Assembly (NCBI GenBank): GCA_019634165.1
Contig: JAHQVT010000008.1
Span: 248,001-312,000 of the forward strand
DNA length: 64,000 nucleotides
DNA from: Rhodospirillales bacterium
GTDB lineage: Bacteria > Pseudomonadota > Alphaproteobacteria > Rhodospirillales > Thalassospiraceae
Direction: 5' to 3'
The position numbers and the translations under genes were made by a program. Positions 54,481-63,115 of the stretch are shown here, in pieces; the first letter of the stretch is position 1, and each line of letters opens with the position of its first letter. Below the pieces are notes generated by a model, which was not told the DNA's origin, ran no database searches, and was given only the letters and a program-made list of their open reading frames with translations.

Positions 54481-55353
54481 ATGAATACTGCGCCCATCAC
54501 CTATAAACCTGCGCCAACGCAGCCGAAATTCACCATGCCCAAAGGTGCATGTGACTCCCATTGTCACGTGTTCGGCCCGGCCGCACAATTCCCATATTCA
54601 CCCGACAGCAAATTGCAGCCAGGTGACGCGCCAAAAGAAAAGCTGTTTGCGCTTCATGACATGATCGGCATTGAAAAATGCGTGATCGTACAGTCGGGTG
54701 TTCATGGTTTTGACAATAGTGCCATGATCGATGCCATCGAAGCCCGCAAAGGGGACTATCTTGGGGTGGCATTGCTTCCGGTCGCGGTTAGCGACGATGA
54801 AATTCGACGTCTGAATGATCTTGGTGTTCGCGGCATTCGATACAATTACATGGCGCACCTTAAACCCGGTGCTTCGATGGATGAATTGCTGCATTTGGCC
54901 GATCGGTTGGCCAAATTTGACTGGCACCTTCAGCTTCATATGGAAAGCAGTCTGATCGAAGGCATGGTCGATGGTTTGGCGAAATCAAGCGTGCCGGTTG
55001 TGATAGATCATATGGGGCGGGTTGATGCGTCACTTGGTCATGATCAAGCACCGTTTAATGCCTTGCTGCGTTTGATGGAAAACGATCACATGTTGGTTAA
55101 GGTTTCTGGCTGTGAACGGGCTTCTCGTCAGGACGCGCCTTATAGCGATGCTGTGCCGTTTGCCCGCAAATTGGTTGAAACGTTTTCTGATCGCGTTTTG
55201 TGGGGAACCGATTGGCCGCACCCCAACTTCCGTGCCGATGCGCCCGATGATGGCGTTCTGGTCGATCTGATCCCGGAAATCGCACCAACAGCAAAATTGC
55301 AACAAGCTCTTCTGGTCGATAACCCACATCGTTTTTATGGCTTTGCCAAATAA
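54481..55353 (+). CDS. Amidohydrolase-superfamily lactonase (2-pyrone-4,6-dicarboxylate hydrolase-like)
   Basis: 290-aa TIM-barrel hydrolase of COG3618. ACDSHCHVFGP (H-x-H), the DAPKEKLFAL segment, VIDHMGRVD and LWGTDWPHPN with the catalytic Asp closely recall LigI, which opens 2-pyrone-4,6-dicarboxylate. LigI-like enzymes act without metal; whether this one does is not visible. GAGGA lies before ATG 54481. It points to a lactone or cyclic-ester intermediate. Confidence 0.85.
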   Translation: MNTAPITYKPAPTQPKFTMPKGACDSHCHVFGPAAQFPYSPDSKLQPGDAPKEKLFALHDMIGIEKCVIVQSGVHGFDNSAMIDAIEARKGDYLGVALLPVAVSDDEIRRLNDLGVRGIRYNYMAHLKPGASMDELLHLADRLAKFDWHLQLHMESSLIEGMVDGLAKSSVPVVIDHMGRVDASLGHDQAPFNALLRLMENDHMLVKVSGCERASRQDAPYSDAVPFARKLVETFSDRVLWGTDWPHPNFRADAPDDGVLVDLIPEIAPTAKLQQALLVDNPHRFYGFAK

Positions 55354-55363
55354 GGAGACACCC

Positions 55364-56164
55364 ATGTCAGGACGTTTGGAAGGCCGGGTTGTCATTGTCA
55401 CAGGCGCAGGGTGCGTTGGTCCGGGTTGGGGCAATGGCCGGGCGACTGCGGTTCGGTTTGCAGAAGAAGGGGCAAAGATTTTTGCCGTTGATTTGAACCC
55501 AGATGCACTTGCCGAGACATTGGAACGGACCAAAAAAGTCGGCGGTGAAATTGTCGGGCATATCTGTGATATCACCGACGGCAAAGCTGTGGCCGAGATG
55601 GTCCAAGCCTGTGTGAAGCAGTTTGGTCGTGTCGATATTCTGGTCAATAATGTTGGGGGGTCGGCCAAAGGTGGGCCCGCTGATATGAGCGAAGAGGTCT
55701 GGGATAAGCAGGTCGATTTCAATCTTAAAAGCGTTTATCTCACCTGCCGCAATGTGCTGCCAATCATGGAAGCGCAGCAAAGCGGGGCGATTGTAAATAC
55801 GTCCTCGACATCGGGGATGCGCTGGACCGGGGCGGCGCAGTCGGCCTATGCCGCGACCAAGGCCGCCGTCATTCAGTTTTCCAAGGTGGTTGCAGTTGAA
55901 TATGCGCCAAAGGGTGTTCGCGTAAACACCGTGGTTCCGGGGCAATTGCATACGCCAATGGTCGAGGCCCGTCTGGCTGGACAGCGGGCAGGCGGTGACG
56001 TCGATAGTTTGCTCGCCGAACGTCTTGCACGTATCCCACTTGGCTTTATGGGCGATGGGCGTGATACGGCGAATGCTGCATTGTTTTTGGCATCCGACGA
56101 AGCCCGGTTCATCACCGGGACCGAAATCGTTGTCGATGGTGGCATGACGGCGCGCTGCGACTAA
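55364..56164 (+). CDS. Short-chain dehydrogenase/reductase
   Basis: 266-aa SDR. Cofactor motif VTGAGCVGPGWGNGRATAV (an expanded TGxxxGxG), NNVGG, catalytic Ser and YAATK (Tyr/Lys) near SAYAATKAAVIQFSK. AAGGAG precedes ATG 55364, 10 bases after the hydrolase gene. Probably oxidises an alcohol to a ketone, or the reverse, in the pathway. Last gene of the operon. Confidence 0.93.
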   Translation: MSGRLEGRVVIVTGAGCVGPGWGNGRATAVRFAEEGAKIFAVDLNPDALAETLERTKKVGGEIVGHICDITDGKAVAEMVQACVKQFGRVDILVNNVGGSAKGGPADMSEEVWDKQVDFNLKSVYLTCRNVLPIMEAQQSGAIVNTSSTSGMRWTGAAQSAYAATKAAVIQFSKVVAVEYAPKGVRVNTVVPGQLHTPMVEARLAGQRAGGDVDSLLAERLARIPLGFMGDGRDTANAALFLASDEARFITGTEIVVDGGMTARCD

Positions 56165-56235
56165 GTCTGGTTAATTTCGACGTTGGACAGCTATCCAAAG
56201 AATTAAATATTTCTCCTCTGCATGATGCAGGCGTT

Positions 56236-56269
56236 GGGCGGTGTTCTTATGGGCGCCGCCCCTTTTTTT
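56236..56269 (+). terminator. Terminator of the catabolic operon
   Basis: GGGCGG (56236-56241), loop, CCGCCC (56256-56261), then CTTTTTTT. Strong T-run. Confidence 0.8.
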
Positions 56270-56323
56270 GCCCGGTTTTGACTGAAAGCAATGTCATAAA
56301 ACAGGGGGTGTTTGGCTTTCAGA

Positions 56324-57223
56324 TCAGGCAAATACGCGCATGCCACGTTCCGCAATTTTGCGGAATCCGGCGACGACATGTTCAGCCAATGCCTCTTCAA
56401 TCGGGCCATGTCCATCACGTTTGGCAAGTGTCATGCGGTATTCACCAAGTTCTGGCAGGCCATGACGCGCTCCAAGATGGATCAGATCATCGGAAATCAC
56501 ACTGATGGGCAACGGGGCAATGGCAAGATCGGCGCGAACGGCGGCAATCTGCGCCTGACAAAATTCGCTGGTATATGAAACGCGATAATTCATATCCGCC
56601 TCATCAAGTGCCTTAAGGGCAATGGATCGCCAATAACAACCGGGTTCCGCCATTGCAAGCGGAAGCGGACGTTTATCAAGTGCTGTACCATGCCGAGCCC
56701 CCAACCAGACCAGTGGTTCTGAATGAATTGGGGGTTGGGAATCAAGTTCCTGATTAAAGCTGAATATCGCGATATCAATTTCACCATTGGCAATGCGTTT
56801 ACGCAAATTATGTGTTGGGCCAAGATGAACATCGACATCAACATGTGGATGGCTTTGAGCAAAACGTTTCAGGATTTCGGGGGCGGCAATAATGCCGGTG
56901 TCATTGGGAACGCCCAATCGCACGGTGCCCGAAAATGTCGGTGCGTGAAAATGCGACATGGCTTCATCATTAAGTTTAAGCAAACGACGGGCATAGCCCA
57001 GCATGACTTCGCCATCTTCTGTCAGGGTGACTTTGCGGGTTTCGCGCTTGAATAATTCGCGCCCGACCATGCCTTCAAGTTTCTTGACCTGCAGGCTGAT
57101 GGCCGATGCGCTGCGATGAACCTTTTCTGCTGCGCGCGAAAAATTTCCGCTTTCGCAAATCGCGACAAAGGTGCGCGCAAGATCAAGGTCAAGATTGTAG
57201 ATCAGGGCAGGGGTCGAATTCAT
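56324..57223 (-). CDS. LysR-family regulator
   Basis: 299 aa with the LysR HTH (LARTFVAICESGNFSRAAEK, then VHRSASAISLQVKKLE) and effector domain. The recognition-helix segment HRSASAISLQVKKLE resembles regulators of small DUF1127-like neighbours. Divergent from the 107-aa gene across 164 bases containing a T-N11-A motif, so that gene is its likely target. Convergent with the catabolic operon. Confidence 0.92.
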   Translation of the reverse strand: MNSTPALIYNLDLDLARTFVAICESGNFSRAAEKVHRSASAISLQVKKLEGMVGRELFKRETRKVTLTEDGEVMLGYARRLLKLNDEAMSHFHAPTFSGTVRLGVPNDTGIIAAPEILKRFAQSHPHVDVDVHLGPTHNLRKRIANGEIDIAIFSFNQELDSQPPIHSEPLVWLGARHGTALDKRPLPLAMAEPGCYWRSIALKALDEADMNYRVSYTSEFCQAQIAAVRADLAIAPLPISVISDDLIHLGARHGLPELGEYRMTLAKRDGHGPIEEALAEHVVAGFRKIAERGMRVFA

Positions 57224-57341
57224 CGCAAGCCTCCTGAATTTTGCAAATGGCGATTTGCTGCATGTATTTGAAACTGGGGATACGCCATTGCTGTGAGTTT
57301 TTCTAATAGATGATATTAAATCTTCTCGTTTGTCTAATCAA

Positions 57342-57354
57342 TGAGAAAAGCTCA
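57342..57354. promoter_or_regulatory. Possible LysR box
   Basis: TGAGAAAAGCTCA is a short inverted repeat of T-N11-A form in the AT-rich region between the divergent LysR and small-protein genes. Weak evidence on its own. Confidence 0.35.
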
Positions 57355-57387
57355 ATCTAAGTGTATCAACATTTGGAGGTTCTCATT

Positions 57388-57711
57388 ATGAAGACCGTTA
57401 CAGCCGATGCATGCGACACGCGTAGCTTCCTGCCACATGGCGCCGATCGTGGTTTTGACAAATCGCCATCCCCGATTGGCCTTGGCGGGCATTTGCTAAA
57501 TGCGCTTGCGGCATGGCGCAAAGAACGCCGTGAACAGAAGTTGCGTGATAGCGTTTCATTGAAAGATCCACAGACACTTCGCGATATCTCAATGATGACA
57601 CCCGCCGAACGGTATGTTGCGCAGCGTGATGCGATGGGCCAATTCACACAGACCGGTGATGTGTTGTCGAGTATGGTTTTGTCATGGCCGGGGTCAAGGC
57701 GCCGTAACTAG
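57388..57711 (+). CDS. Small DUF1127-like protein
   Basis: 107 aa. The middle (AAWRKERREQKLRDSVSLKDPQTLRDIS) has the Trp, basic cluster, and D-x-x-L-x-D-I ending typical of DUF1127, preceded by a 30-residue His/Asp/Gly-rich head. GGAGG lies before ATG 57388. DUF1127 proteins are small RNA-binding or phosphate-linked regulators in other alphaproteobacteria; that role is only inferred here. It pairs with the divergent LysR gene. Confidence 0.72.
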   Translation: MKTVTADACDTRSFLPHGADRGFDKSPSPIGLGGHLLNALAAWRKERREQKLRDSVSLKDPQTLRDISMMTPAERYVAQRDAMGQFTQTGDVLSSMVLSWPGSRRRN

Positions 57712-57840
57712 GTTTTAAACAACCGATTAACTGCCCTGTTTTCACATTCTTGCGCAAAACAGGGCAGGGCTGCGTTCAATGGGCTTTGCAAGTTTTGCAC
57801 GCGGTGCGATGATTGGGGTTCGATAAATCAGGAACCATTG

Positions 57841-58770
57841 ATGTTTGATCCGCAATTCGCATCGGCGCCCCAGTCCAAATTTCAACCCAACGGGCGCTAT
57901 CAGAAATTTGAAGTCTTCAAGCAATTGATTGGGGATGCAAATTTGCTGCGCGCGGGGGATTTCGGTGAGAGCATTTCGGTCGCCCATTGGCGACGCAAGG
58001 CAGATGTCTTAACGCGTTATACCGATCCCGATCACCATACGATCAGTTTGTATGTCAATGGCGGCACGGGCATTCAACGCAAGATCGGCGCAGACCCGTT
58101 AACCGGCGGCGGGCCGGGACGGTGCTGTTTGATGCCGGCCCATATGACATCTGATTGGGTTGTTCAGGGAGAGGTCGAATTATTTCACCTTTATATTCCC
58201 CATGCCGCATGGGAACGTGCGGTGGTCGAGGCCTTTGACATTGAACCGAACGGCGTTGAAGTGCCGGAAAAAACCTTTTTCCTTGATCCATTGATCGAAC
58301 AAACAGTGCGCAGCGCGATGCTGCCCCTTGATTGGGAAGTACCTGCCGATCGGATGGCAATGTCCAATGCCGGGCAGCTTTTGATGGCGCATATGCTGCG
58401 CAGTTATTCAACGCGCCGGGATTTGGGGTTCAAAGTTCGTGGCGGGCTATCCCCGGTAATTAAGCGCCGGGTGTTTGATTATGTTGATGCCAATCTTGAT
58501 CAGCCGCTAACGATTGAAGAACTTGCTGATATTGCCGATTTATCGGCCTATCACTTTGCCCGGATGTTTCGCAAAACCGTTGGCGAAGCCCCGCATAAAT
58601 TTGTTCTGCGTCGGCGGATCGAACGGGCGATGAATATGCTGCGTGTTGGGGCGGAACCAGTTGCCGAGATTGCTGTCGCAACTGGCTTTTCCAGTCAGGC
58701 CCATTTGACGACCCGTTTTCGCGCCATGACCGGTGTCACACCGGCAAAATACCGCGAGATCGCCGCATAA
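57841..58770 (+). CDS. AraC-family transcriptional regulator
   Basis: 309 aa. An N-terminal ligand-sensing half and a C-terminal double HTH (ADIADLSAYHFARMFRKTVG; VAEIAVATGFSSQAHLTTRF). AGGAA precedes ATG 57841. No direct target is obvious; the small gene upstream and the flavoenzyme unit downstream are candidates. Convergent with the TetR gene across three bases. Confidence 0.9.
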   Translation: MFDPQFASAPQSKFQPNGRYQKFEVFKQLIGDANLLRAGDFGESISVAHWRRKADVLTRYTDPDHHTISLYVNGGTGIQRKIGADPLTGGGPGRCCLMPAHMTSDWVVQGEVELFHLYIPHAAWERAVVEAFDIEPNGVEVPEKTFFLDPLIEQTVRSAMLPLDWEVPADRMAMSNAGQLLMAHMLRSYSTRRDLGFKVRGGLSPVIKRRVFDYVDANLDQPLTIEELADIADLSAYHFARMFRKTVGEAPHKFVLRRRIERAMNMLRVGAEPVAEIAVATGFSSQAHLTTRFRAMTGVTPAKYREIAA

Positions 58771-58773
58771 TCA

Positions 58774-59394
58774 TTATTGTTGATGGCGGGCAAAAAAACG
58801 GTCGAGTTCACGTTGTGCCGGTGCTTGACCGGTAAAGACTTCGACATATTCCGGTATGCGCTGCATACGTACCGAAAGTTCTTCGTCAGTCTGCATCGAA
58901 ATATAGCCAATCTGTACCAGATAGATGGTCCTTGCACGGGTATCCGCCAAACGTTCATTCTGCCCAAACCGAACAAAGATTTGTTTTAGCGCATCAAGGC
59001 GCTGCTGGTCTGCTGCCTGAATTTCTTTAAGCAATTCCGGTGATTGTACGGACCAGCCCCGAATGGCAAATTCAAACTTGGCGTCAAACAGCTCAGGATT
59101 TAACCAACAGTCGGTGACGTTAAGCATCGCCTCGGTCACGGTTTCGGCATAGGCCTCTGATTGTTTGATAAGGTTGCCAGTATTTTTCGCGCGCCATTGC
59201 GCAATCAGCGCATCAAGCAGTTCTTTGCGGTCCTTGAAAAACCAGTAAAAACTTGTCCGTGACAGATTAAGTCGCTTGGCAAGGGGTTGGATTTTGACCC
59301 CATCCACACCGGTTTCAAGCAATGCGTCATATGCGGCGTTCAGCCAAAATTCGGGCGAACCGCGCCAGCCACTGTTTTGTAATTGTTCTTCCAT
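58774..59394 (-). CDS. TetR-family repressor of the flavoenzyme gene
   Basis: 206 aa from ATG 59394. HTH region: AAYDALLETGVDGVKIQPLA then KRLNLSRTSFYWFFKDRKEL, typical TetR with the FYWFFKDR recognition sequence. Helical ligand-binding C-terminus. Divergent from the flavoenzyme gene; the 149 bases between hold three direct repeats on a 21-bp grid, one over the candidate -35. A longer start at 59442 would run into those repeats. Confidence 0.92.
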   Translation of the reverse strand: MEEQLQNSGWRGSPEFWLNAAYDALLETGVDGVKIQPLAKRLNLSRTSFYWFFKDRKELLDALIAQWRAKNTGNLIKQSEAYAETVTEAMLNVTDCWLNPELFDAKFEFAIRGWSVQSPELLKEIQAADQQRLDALKQIFVRFGQNERLADTRARTIYLVQIGYISMQTDEELSVRMQRIPEYVEVFTGQAPAQRELDRFFARHQQ

Positions 59395-59440
59395 GGTTTC
59401 AGTCCATAGCAAACTGCAGGGCGGACAACAAGCAATGTAC

Positions 59441-59494
59441 ACATGAATGTACTATAAATATACATCAATGAACTTAAAATTGACATCAATGTAC
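59441..59494. promoter_or_regulatory. Three-copy operator array of the TetR regulator
   Basis: ACATGAATGTAC (59441-59452), ACATCAATGAAC (59462-59473) and ACATCAATGTAC (59483-59494): 12-bp direct repeats whose starts are exactly 21 bp, two helical turns, apart. An AATGTAC copy also ends at 59440. The third repeat overlaps a TTGACA -35. Confidence 0.75.
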
Positions 59495-59509
59495 ATTTAT
59501 CCATATGGT
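59480..59509 (+). promoter_or_regulatory. Candidate promoter of the flavoenzyme gene
   Basis: TTGACA (59480-59485), 18-bp spacer, TATGGT (59504-59509). Perfect -35; the spacer contains most of the third operator repeat. Confidence 0.55.
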
Positions 59510-59543
59510 TGATGGATGAGAGTTCGAAACCGGAGCCCCGTAC

Positions 59544-61580
59544 ATGTCCAGCGATCCTATTCTTCAGCCCTATCAGCTTAAGCATCTGACCCTGCGTAAC
59601 CGGATTATCATGACGTCGCATGAACCGGCTTATCCCGAAGACGGCATGCCCAAGGAAAGGTATCGCGCCTATCATGTGGAAAGGGCCAAGGGTGGGGTGG
59701 CGATGACGATGACGGCGGGATCGGCTGCCGTATCAAAGGACAGCCCACCGGTTTTCAATAACCTGCTTGTCTATAAGGACGAGGTTGTGCCGTGGATGAA
59801 GGATATGACCGATGCCATTCACGAACATGGTGCGGCAGTCATGATCCAGTTAACCCATCTTGGGCGTCGCACACGGTGGGACAAAGAATTCTGGTTACCG
59901 GTTGTATCCCCATCTCATAAGCGCGAAGCATCCCATCGTGCCTTTCCCAAAAAGATGGAAGATTGGGATATTGAGCGGATCATTACGGATTATGCCGACG
60001 CGGCCGAACGGATGAAGGCCGGCGGCATGGATGGGATCGAGCTTCAGGCATATGGCCATTTGATGGATCAGTTCTGGTCGCCTTTGACCAATGAACTTGA
60101 TGGACCTTATGGGTGTGGGGTTGATAACAGGCTGCAATTTACATTCGACGTCCTTGGTGAAATTCGCAAACGGGTTGGTTCTGAATTCATTGTTGGTGTG
60201 CGCTATTCGGGGGATGAGTGTCTTGAAGGCGGCCTGACAAAAGAAGATGGTCTTTCGATCTCAAAACGCCTGAAAGACAGCGGCATGATCGATTTTCTCA
60301 ATGTGGTGCGCGGCCATATTGATACCGATGCCGGTTTGACCGATGTGATCCCGATCCAGGGGATGGCAAATTCGCCGCATCTGGATTTTGCCGGCGAAAT
60401 TAAGGCTGCGACGGATTTTCCGACATTCCATGGGGCCAAAATCCCCGATGTTGCAACCGCGCGTCATGCGATTGCATCGGGCAAGGTTGATATGGTTGGC
60501 ATGACCCGTGCGCATATGACCGATCCACACCTTGTTCGTAAAATCATTGAAAAGCGCGAAGACGAAATTCGTCCCTGTGTTGGGGCAAACTATTGCCTTG
60601 ATCGTATCTATCAAGGGGGTGCTGCCTATTGCATCCACAATGCCGCGACCGGGCGTGAACTTGACATGCCCCATATCATTCCAAAATCGCAAACCCGCAA
60701 AAAGGTTGTGATCGTCGGAACCGGCCCTGCTGGTTTGGAAGCCGCCCGCGTTGCAGGCGAACGCGGGCATGATGTTGTGGTCTTTGAAGCCGCAGACAAG
60801 CCCGGTGGTCAAATCCGATTAACCGCGCAAAGCGAACGCCGCAAAGAAATGATCAGCATCATCGATTGGCGGATGAACCAGTGCGCGATGCATGGTGTCA
60901 CCTTCCATTTCAACACATGGGCAGAGCTTGAAACCGTTCAGGCAGAGAACCCCGATGTCGTGATCATTGCGACCGGTGGCTTGCCAGATACCGAAGTTCT
61001 GTCACGCGGCAACGATTTTGTTGTTTCATCATGGGATATCATTTCTGGTGATGTAAAGCCGGGAACGAACGTTTTGGTGTTTGATGATGCCGGGGATCAT
61101 GCCGGGCTTCAGGCGGCGGAAATTATCGCGCAATCTGGTGCAAAAGTTGAAATCATGACGCCGGATCGGTCATTCGCCCCGGAAGTTATGGCGATGAACC
61201 TTGTCCCTTACATGCGATCAATGCAGAAACTTGATGCCACATTTACTGTTACATATCGCCTTGCTGCGGTTGAGAAAGACGGCAATCAACTCATTGCCCA
61301 TGTCGGAAGCGATTATGGCGGTGTGACAAAAAAGCGTACAGTTGATCAGGTGGTTATCAATCATGGGACCATCCCGCTTGATGATCTTTATTTTGATCTC
61401 AAGGAAGCATCATCCAATCATGGCGAGATGTCGCATGACCAACTTATCGCCGGTCAAGCCCAGTCCGTCATTCGGAATGCGGATGGAACATTCCAACTGT
61501 TTCGAATTGGCGATGCGGTGTCAGCACGCAATACGCATGCCGCTATTTACGATGCGCTGCGGCTTTTGAAAGACATCTAG
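59544..61580 (+). CDS. OYE-type NADH:flavin oxidoreductase with FAD domain; N-demethylase-like
   Basis: 678-aa multidomain flavoenzyme of the trimethylamine dehydrogenase/2,4-dienoyl-CoA reductase plan. Residues 1-340 form an OYE TIM barrel with FMN (HGAAVMIQLTHLGRRT; GMDGIELQAYGHLMDQFWSP). A Fe-S segment follows with Cys345, Cys351 and Cys363; the position of the second cluster Cys is Ala348 (CVGANYC). The C-terminal NAD/FAD domain opens KVVIVGTGPAGLEAARVAG. No Cys is near residue 30, so FMN is not covalently bound as in TMADH. The closest memory is of enzymes annotated as N-methylproline or betaine demethylases. Substrate likely a methylated amine. Confidence 0.85.
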   Translation: MSSDPILQPYQLKHLTLRNRIIMTSHEPAYPEDGMPKERYRAYHVERAKGGVAMTMTAGSAAVSKDSPPVFNNLLVYKDEVVPWMKDMTDAIHEHGAAVMIQLTHLGRRTRWDKEFWLPVVSPSHKREASHRAFPKKMEDWDIERIITDYADAAERMKAGGMDGIELQAYGHLMDQFWSPLTNELDGPYGCGVDNRLQFTFDVLGEIRKRVGSEFIVGVRYSGDECLEGGLTKEDGLSISKRLKDSGMIDFLNVVRGHIDTDAGLTDVIPIQGMANSPHLDFAGEIKAATDFPTFHGAKIPDVATARHAIASGKVDMVGMTRAHMTDPHLVRKIIEKREDEIRPCVGANYCLDRIYQGGAAYCIHNAATGRELDMPHIIPKSQTRKKVVIVGTGPAGLEAARVAGERGHDVVVFEAADKPGGQIRLTAQSERRKEMISIIDWRMNQCAMHGVTFHFNTWAELETVQAENPDVVIIATGGLPDTEVLSRGNDFVVSSWDIISGDVKPGTNVLVFDDAGDHAGLQAAEIIAQSGAKVEIMTPDRSFAPEVMAMNLVPYMRSMQKLDATFTVTYRLAAVEKDGNQLIAHVGSDYGGVTKKRTVDQVVINHGTIPLDDLYFDLKEASSNHGEMSHDQLIAGQAQSVIRNADGTFQLFRIGDAVSARNTHAAIYDALRLLKDI

Positions 61581-62046
61581 CCGCATGGCCTGTTGATTGC
61601 GAAAACATTGTGAGGGCAGCTATGGCAGGCCAATATTCATTGGCTTTTAACTACATGTTTCTTGTTTGACAGGCATGTCGCAATTGGTCTTTGGCAAGGT
61701 CCACGCGCTTGCCTGGCTGCGGATTTTTTTCCGCGTATTTGGCCTTTCAAAACACCCGAAAATCAGTGCCTGCCTGCACCTTCGTCTGCGGCGTTTTTCG
61801 GAGCGGTGCAGAGCATTTTTGTCGAGGTGATTTTCCAGTAATTTGGTCGTGATTAAAACTAAAACGCTTATAGGTTGATGCTTGTCGCGTTGTTTTGGAA
61901 CGTACATTCCAATTTATCTTATTGATTTATCGTTGTTTTGGCGGATTGAGAAACTGATTGACTGAATCGGCAAGAGATAGTTAACATTTCAAACAAACTA
62001 AAATATCAATTAATGATAAAAACCAGTCCAACGGGAGGACTTCCAA
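61581..62046. other. Gene-free region before the third TRAP operon
   Basis: 466 bases without a supported gene. GCCAAT/ATTGGC then TTTT (61629-61648) is a weak terminator for the flavoenzyme gene. TTGGAACGTACATTCCAA (61895-61912) is a near-perfect palindrome sharing GTACATTC with the TetR operator array at 59.4 kb. The rest, AT-rich from about 61,850 on, presumably carries the TRAP promoter. Confidence 0.55.
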
Positions 62047-63027
62047 ATGAAACACACTGTAAAAACACTTGGACTATGTGCGGTGCTTGCTGGGGCAATT
62101 GTTGCCGCCATGCCGGCATACGCCGCGACAACACTTCGAATTGGGACAGTTCTGTCGCCGAATGATCCGATGGGGCAGGGGCTTGAAAAGTTCAAACTTG
62201 AGGTGGAAAAAGCGACCAATGGCGATGTCGTTATCGAGGTGTTCCACAATTCACAGCTTGGTGACACGACCGAAATGATCGATCAGGCCCGTGCAGGGGC
62301 TGGTCTTGGCACGGTTACGGATGTGGCGCGACTTTCAAGTTTTGTTCCGTCACTTGCAATCATGTCTGCACCGTTCCTGTTTGATACCTATGAACAGGCC
62401 GATAAGTTTGCGCTTTCGGATGAATATATTTCCTGGGGCGAAGAACTGCGTGAAAAGTCCGGTTTGGTGATGATTGCATCAAATTGGTATCAGGGTGCCC
62501 GCCATGCCCTGACCCAAAAGCCGATTGCAAGCCCCGCTGATTTGTCAGGGGTGCGTATGCGGACCATCGGCGCACCTGTTTGGATCGAAACGATCCGCGC
62601 AATGGGTGCCGAACCAACTCCGATTGCATGGGGTGAAGTCTATAGCGCGTTGCAGCTTGGGACGATTGATGCTGCCGAAGCCCAGCCAACGGCAATCTGG
62701 AATGCCAAACTTTACGAGGTGATCAAGAACGTCACCAAAACCGGCCATATTCAATTGGTAACAGCACTTGTCGTTGGGGCCAGTGCGTGGGATGAAATTT
62801 CCCCGGAAAACCAAAAGATCGTGCGCGATCTGGCGGTGGAGAATGGCCGCTATGCATCGAACCTGACCATAGAGCTTGGTGACAAGGCTCTTGAAGATGT
62901 TGCTGCAAGCGGCGTTGACGTCAGCGAAGTTGATCTGGCTCCCTTCAAGGAAGCTGTTGCACCGGTCTATAAGATGCTTGAACTCGAAGCAGAGGCCGAG
63001 ATCGTAAATAAGGTTCTTGGGCGTTAA
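62047..63027 (+). CDS. dctP: TRAP transporter substrate-binding protein (DctP type)
   Basis: 326 aa with a clear signal peptide (KTLGLCAVLAGAIVAAMPAYA). Mature start TTLRIGTVLSPNDPMGQGL; SGVRMRTIGAPVWIE holds the carboxylate-binding Arg. GGGAGGA precedes the ATG. It may import the substrate of the flavoenzyme just upstream. Only distantly related to the receptor at 50 kb. Confidence 0.93.
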   Translation: MKHTVKTLGLCAVLAGAIVAAMPAYAATTLRIGTVLSPNDPMGQGLEKFKLEVEKATNGDVVIEVFHNSQLGDTTEMIDQARAGAGLGTVTDVARLSSFVPSLAIMSAPFLFDTYEQADKFALSDEYISWGEELREKSGLVMIASNWYQGARHALTQKPIASPADLSGVRMRTIGAPVWIETIRAMGAEPTPIAWGEVYSALQLGTIDAAEAQPTAIWNAKLYEVIKNVTKTGHIQLVTALVVGASAWDEISPENQKIVRDLAVENGRYASNLTIELGDKALEDVAASGVDVSEVDLAPFKEAVAPVYKMLELEAEAEIVNKVLGR

Positions 63028-63055
63028 TTTCCGGCCTTTCTCAAAGTGCATTCCC

Positions 63056-63090
63056 AAGTGCGTTGCTGTGCTAGGCGCGGCAACGCACTT
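63056..63090 (+). other. Intercistronic stem-loop, DctP/DctQ
   Basis: AAGTGCGTTGC (63056-63066), 13-base loop, GCAACGCACTT (63080-63090). Perfect 11-bp stem, 29 bases after the DctP stop. Third such element in the window. Confidence 0.8.
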
Positions 63091-63115
63091 CACATCTCAA
63101 GATGGAATAGAATAC

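Noticed and set aside
56203..56427. Minus-strand frame of 74 codons after the SDR gene
   Set aside because: Crosses the operon terminator and the LysR 3' end; no coding signals.
61647..61907. Minus-strand frame of 86 codons before the third TRAP operon
   Set aside because: No SD, Arg/Lys-rich chance composition, and it runs into the palindrome at 61895.
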